A stretch of 17,559 nucleotides of DNA, from assembly GCA_041491545.1 (NCBI GenBank), contig JBGPVE010000036.1:1-17559 (forward strand), in the 5' to 3' direction. The notes under the pieces were generated by a model. The model did not search any database and was not told the DNA's origin. It saw only the letters and a program-made list of their open reading frames with translations. The position numbers were made by a program, and so were the translations under genes. Positions 14,933-17,559 of this stretch are shown here, piece by piece. Position 1 is the first letter of the stretch; every line of letters starts with the position of its first letter. This DNA comes from DASQPE01 sp041491545 (GTDB lineage Bacteria; Gemmatimonadota; Gemmatimonadetes; Gemmatimonadales; GWC2-71-9).

Positions 14933-15984
14933 GCGGCCGTGATCGGGAGCCGGTGCGTGGACGCCTCGGCGGCGACGCGCGCATAGAGTCGTTCGTGTTC
15001 CTCGACGAGCCGGGTGCGGCTGAAGCGCTGGATCGCGCGGGCCCGGCAGCGGCGGCGGTCAAACCGGTCGATCGGCCCGCCCGGACGAATCACCTCGGCC
15101 ATCGCCTCGGCCGACTCCGCCACAAACCCCGTGACCCCGTTGTCGACGAGCTCTGGCACGCTCCCGCGTCCAAAGGCGACCACGGGGCAGCCCGAGAGCA
15201 TGGCCTCGATCAAGATGAGGCCGAACGGCTCGTTCCACTCGATGGGTGCGAGCAGCACGGCGGCATCGCGCAGCAGGGGCACCTTCTCCTCCATGCCGAT
15301 CTTACCGAGATAGGTCACGTGGGGCTCCGCCAGGCGCGGCTCGACCTCGGCCCGGGCAAACTCCCGATCCGGGGGATGGACATCTCCCCCGACGAGGATC
15401 GGCCGTCCCGCCATTCCGGCTACGTCGATCGCCGTATGCGGTCCCTTCTCGGGCGCGAGCCGCCCCACGAAGCAGGCGTAGTCTCCGGGGTGTTCCGACC
15501 ACTGGTACCGCGCGGGATCCAGGCCGTGATGGATCACGTCGCAGCGCGGGAGCGGGATCTCCCGTTGGCGCTGGTCGGTCGAGATCGCCACATAGTGGAC
15601 CTCGGCAAAATACCTGTAGTACGCCGAGAAACGCTCGTCCTTGGCATGATGCAGCGTGTAGACCAGCGGAATCTGGGGCTGCACCCGATGCAGCGCGAGT
15701 GCGGCGAGCGAGTGGGCGTGAACCAGATCGAACTCGCCGGCGACTGCCTGCTCGAAGGCCCAAGATACGTGATTGAGGTCGCTCAGGTAGTCCGGCGGCC
15801 ATTGCGGCGTGCGATAGAGCGCCCGCAATTCGGCGGACGTCCGTGAATCCCCGGTTGCGAAGAGGGTGACGTCGTGACCGCGACGCACCAATCCCTCGGC
15901 CAGCTCATGCACGACCAGCTCAGTTCCCCCGTAGTCCCTGGGTGGCACGGCCACGAAAGGGGTCGAAATCATCGCGATGCGCAT
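14929..15984 (-). CDS. Glycosyltransferase family 4
   Basis: The product is a cytoplasmic GT-B fold enzyme of 351 residues that uses a nucleotide-sugar donor. The N-terminal acceptor half has MRIAMISTPF (1-10), YGGTELVVHELAEGLVRRGH (18-37) and DLVHAHS (86-92). The donor half has CFVGRLAPEKG (171-181) and the EX7E motif in NEPFGLILIEAMLSG, with Glu252 and Glu260. SVPELVDNGVTGF (275-287) is also standard. The start has GGAG four bases upstream. The gene heads the leftward run with the glucosidase, metY and the CoA-binding gene. The acceptor is unknown; GT4 next to a debranching-type enzyme suggests a glycogen-like polymer or glucosylated solute rather than lipopolysaccharide, but that is inference from context. 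Confidence 0.92.
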   Translation of the reverse strand: MRIAMISTPFVAVPPRDYGGTELVVHELAEGLVRRGHDVTLFATGDSRTSAELRALYRTPQWPPDYLSDLNHVSWAFEQAVAGEFDLVHAHSLAALALHRVQPQIPLVYTLHHAKDERFSAYYRYFAEVHYVAISTDQRQREIPLPRCDVIHHGLDPARYQWSEHPGDYACFVGRLAPEKGPHTAIDVAGMAGRPILVGGDVHPPDREFARAEVEPRLAEPHVTYLGKIGMEEKVPLLRDAAVLLAPIEWNEPFGLILIEAMLSGCPVVAFGRGSVPELVDNGVTGFVAESAEAMAEVIRPGGPIDRFDRRRCRARAIQRFSRTRLVEEHERLYARVAAEASTHRLPITAA

Positions 15985-16014
15985 CGTCTCCGTACTATCC
16001 GTTTCAGATGTGAA

Positions 16015-16020
16015 TCTATA
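16015..16020 (-). promoter_or_regulatory. Candidate -10 element for the glycosyltransferase run
   Basis: Reading the - strand, TATAGA(T) lies about 30 bases before the glycosyltransferase ATG, in the 114-base divergent gap shared with the MFS gene. It matches TATAAT at five of six positions. No convincing -35 hexamer is present at the right spacing, so this is a weak call. Confidence 0.3.
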
Positions 16021-16098
16021 CCGGTTCGAGCAGGGCCGCAGATGTGATTGCGGTCACGGCAGCGGCGCGCGGCGCCGGTCCGATTAAGATTCTCGGCC

Positions 16099-17283
16099 AT
16101 GTCAGATCATCGAGCCGCCGTGACCGCCGCATTCCTGGGCTGGACCCTCGACGCCTTCGATTTCTTTCTAGTCGTATTCGCGCTCACCGCGATCGGAAAA
16201 GACTTCGGCGTGAGCGACGCGGCGATGGCCCTCTCGATCACGGTGACGCTGGCGTTTCGCCCGGTGGGGGCGTTCATCTTCGGGCTCCTGGCCGATCGCT
16301 ATGGGCGCCGGATCCCGCTCATGATCGATCTGGTCTTCTACTCGATCATCGAGATCCTGTCGGGGCTGGCGCCGGATTTTCGCACTTTCCTCGTGCTGCG
16401 GGCGCTGTTCGGCATCGGAATGGGTGGGGAGTGGGGCGTCGGAGCGTCGCTGGCAATGGAGAAGGCGCCGACCGGCAAGCGGGGAATACTCTCCGGGCTC
16501 CTGCAAGAGGGATACGCCGCCGGCTATCTGCTCGCCGCGGTGTGCTACTTCGTCGTCTTTCCCCGCTGGGGCTGGCGGCCGATGTTTTTCATCGGGGGGC
16601 TGCCGGCGTTGCTGGCGCTCTTCGTCCGGTTCCGGGTCAAGGAGTCGGAGGTGTGGCAGCGCACCCGGCACAAGACCTGGAGCGGGCTCGGTCGCGCGAT
16701 CCGCGCCAACGGCCGGCTCTTCCTCTATCTGACGCTCCTGATGGCCGGGATGAACTTCGCGTCGCACGGCACCCAGGACATGTACCCCACTTTCTTGCAG
16801 CGGGACTGGGGCTTCACGCCCAGGGGTCGAGCGGCGCTCACGGCATTCTCCATGGTCGGGGCGCTGGTCGGCGGGATCGTGGTCGGCTATCAGTCCGACC
16901 GAATCGGTCGCCGGCGGGCGATCGTCATGGCGCTGGTCGCGGCGATCATCGTCATTCCGCTCTGGGCGTTTGCGCCGTCCCTGCCGCTCCTCATCGCGGG
17001 CGCCTTTCTGATGCAGTTCATGGTGCAGGGCGCCTGGGGCGTCATCCCCGCCCACATCACCGAGCTGTCGCCCGACTCGGTGCGGGGCTTTCTCCCGGGC
17101 TTCGCGTACCAGTGCGGCGTCCTCATCGCGAGCTCGGTGGTCTACGTCGAAGCGCTCTTCGCGGCGCACCGGAGTTATGCGCTGTCGATGGCGCTCACGG
17201 CGGTGACGGTGTTCTCGTTCGCGGCGATCGTCGCCTGGCTCGGAAAGGAACGGAAGGGGATCGTCTTCGGGGCGGGCGTTTAG
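16099..17283 (+). CDS. MFS transporter, sialate/monocarboxylate:proton symporter-like
   Basis: The product is an inner-membrane protein of 394 residues with about twelve hydrophobic spans. The ATG at 16099 is chosen because the first span begins soon after; the frame is open to 16048, but those residues are basic and unlike the family. No good ribosome site is visible. The opening FLGWTLDAFDFFLVVFAL (12-29) is the pattern of the SHS group (NanT, JEN1, related carboxylate carriers). Motif A is GLLADRYGRR (62-71), with a second copy GYQSDRIGRRRA (263-274), and GIGMGGEWGVGASL (105-118) is in the fourth-fifth span region. The likely cargo is a small organic acid such as lactate, or a sugar acid. 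The substrate cannot be set from sequence. It converges on the AI-2E remnant, overlapping it by four bases. Confidence 0.88.
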   Translation: MSDHRAAVTAAFLGWTLDAFDFFLVVFALTAIGKDFGVSDAAMALSITVTLAFRPVGAFIFGLLADRYGRRIPLMIDLVFYSIIEILSGLAPDFRTFLVLRALFGIGMGGEWGVGASLAMEKAPTGKRGILSGLLQEGYAAGYLLAAVCYFVVFPRWGWRPMFFIGGLPALLALFVRFRVKESEVWQRTRHKTWSGLGRAIRANGRLFLYLTLLMAGMNFASHGTQDMYPTFLQRDWGFTPRGRAALTAFSMVGALVGGIVVGYQSDRIGRRRAIVMALVAAIIVIPLWAFAPSLPLLIAGAFLMQFMVQGAWGVIPAHITELSPDSVRGFLPGFAYQCGVLIASSVVYVEALFAAHRSYALSMALTAVTVFSFAAIVAWLGKERKGIVFGAGV

Positions 17284-17559
17284 AGGAGTTCCGGGGCCGC
17301 CACGCCGTTGCGCCGCCGGATTGCGGGAGCCAGCACCTTCACGACGAACACCTCCGCCACGCCCGCCACGGGAATGGCGACCAGGGCGCCCAGGAGCCCG
17401 CCCACCGCGGCGCCGGCCAGGAGCGCAAAGATCACCACGGCCTGCGAGGTGTGGGTCTGCTTACTCAACGACCCCGGCTGCAATGGGGCCCACGTACGGT
17501 ACCGGCTCGGCCAGCATGGTGAGCAGGCCCAGCACCAGGGCGTAGTTCACCCCGATGAC
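17280..17559 (-). pseudogene. AI-2E family transporter, 3' part, broken by a frame change and internal loss; runs off the window
   Basis: Reading leftward from the window edge, one frame gives family-like GVNYALVLGLLTMLAEPVPY and then VGPIAAGVVE, before a stop at 17463-17461. A second frame then carries the usual C-terminus from about 17470: SKQTHTSQAVVIFALLAGA, then GGLLGALVAIPVAG, and on to a stop at 17280. In this family about 35-50 residues, including the QQxEGNxLxP-like block, normally lie between PIAAGVV and the KQTHTS segment (from general knowledge). They are missing here. The gene would encode a permease-like membrane protein of the AI-2E/YdiK/PerM family; substrates vary, and the name does not prove autoinducer transport. 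The 5' part lies outside the window. An assembly error is possible. Confidence 0.75.

Noticed and set aside
16044..17522. A 492-codon open frame on the + strand over the MFS gene
   Set aside because: It is longer than the real gene but reads as Arg/Gly/Pro-rich sequence without family features; the neighbouring frame gives a clean twelve-span MFS protein.
1..17559. CRISPR array, tRNA, rRNA, insertion sequence or phage genes
   Set aside because: No regularly spaced repeats, cloverleaf-like segments, transposase motifs or terminal inverted repeats were seen on either strand by eye.

Overview
The window is a high-GC bacterial chromosome segment (roughly two-thirds G+C by eye). It is densely packed, with no gene-free stretch over about 230 bases. 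The largest gaps are 9124-9353, 1442-1639 and the first 155 bases. The mix of genes suits an environmental soil or sediment bacterium: a di-heme oxidoreductase lipoprotein, a YpfJ-type metallopeptidase, class III PPK2, a debranching-type glucosidase with a glycosyltransferase, and an efflux-free ars cassette. Gemmatimonadota is my best guess. It rests on general resemblance of the proteins, not on a marker gene, and is tentative. I see no rRNA, tRNA, CRISPR array, insertion sequence or phage gene.

Left part, + strand: a broken di-heme cytochrome-c oxidoreductase gene (156-1441), asparagine synthase asnB (1640-3631), then a close run of three genes: a zinc metallopeptidase (3766-4635), a CaiB/BaiF CoA-transferase (4639-5745) and a PPK2 polyphosphate kinase (5767-6645). 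Middle, - strand: a small lipoprotein and a LysM protein (6666-7403), preceded by a PAS hybrid sensor kinase (7507-9123). Divergent from the kinase is the compact arsenic operon arsR-arsM-arsN2 (9354-10968), whose genes overlap by 3-4 bases and whose likely operator lies over the arsR start codon.

Right part, - strand: a four-gene run reading leftwards from 15984: a family 4 glycosyltransferase, a glycogen-debranching-type glucosidase, O-acetylhomoserine sulfhydrylase metY, and a CoA-binding protein whose start overlaps metY by 40 bases. A divergent MFS carboxylate-type transporter (16099-17283) follows. It converges on the C-terminal part of an AI-2E family membrane protein that runs off the window edge.

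The most unusual feature is damage. The first and last genes each appear to have lost an internal segment, with a frame change at the junction, while the genes between look full length. In the oxidoreductase the loss takes the first heme-binding CxxCH. The junction bases make family-like protein in both frames, which suggests deletion between short direct repeats or an assembly collapse. No clearly new multi-gene system is visible. The points most worth following are the two junctions, the arsenic cassette without efflux or reductase, the Kbp-like LysM-only protein, and the metY/CoA-binding overlap.
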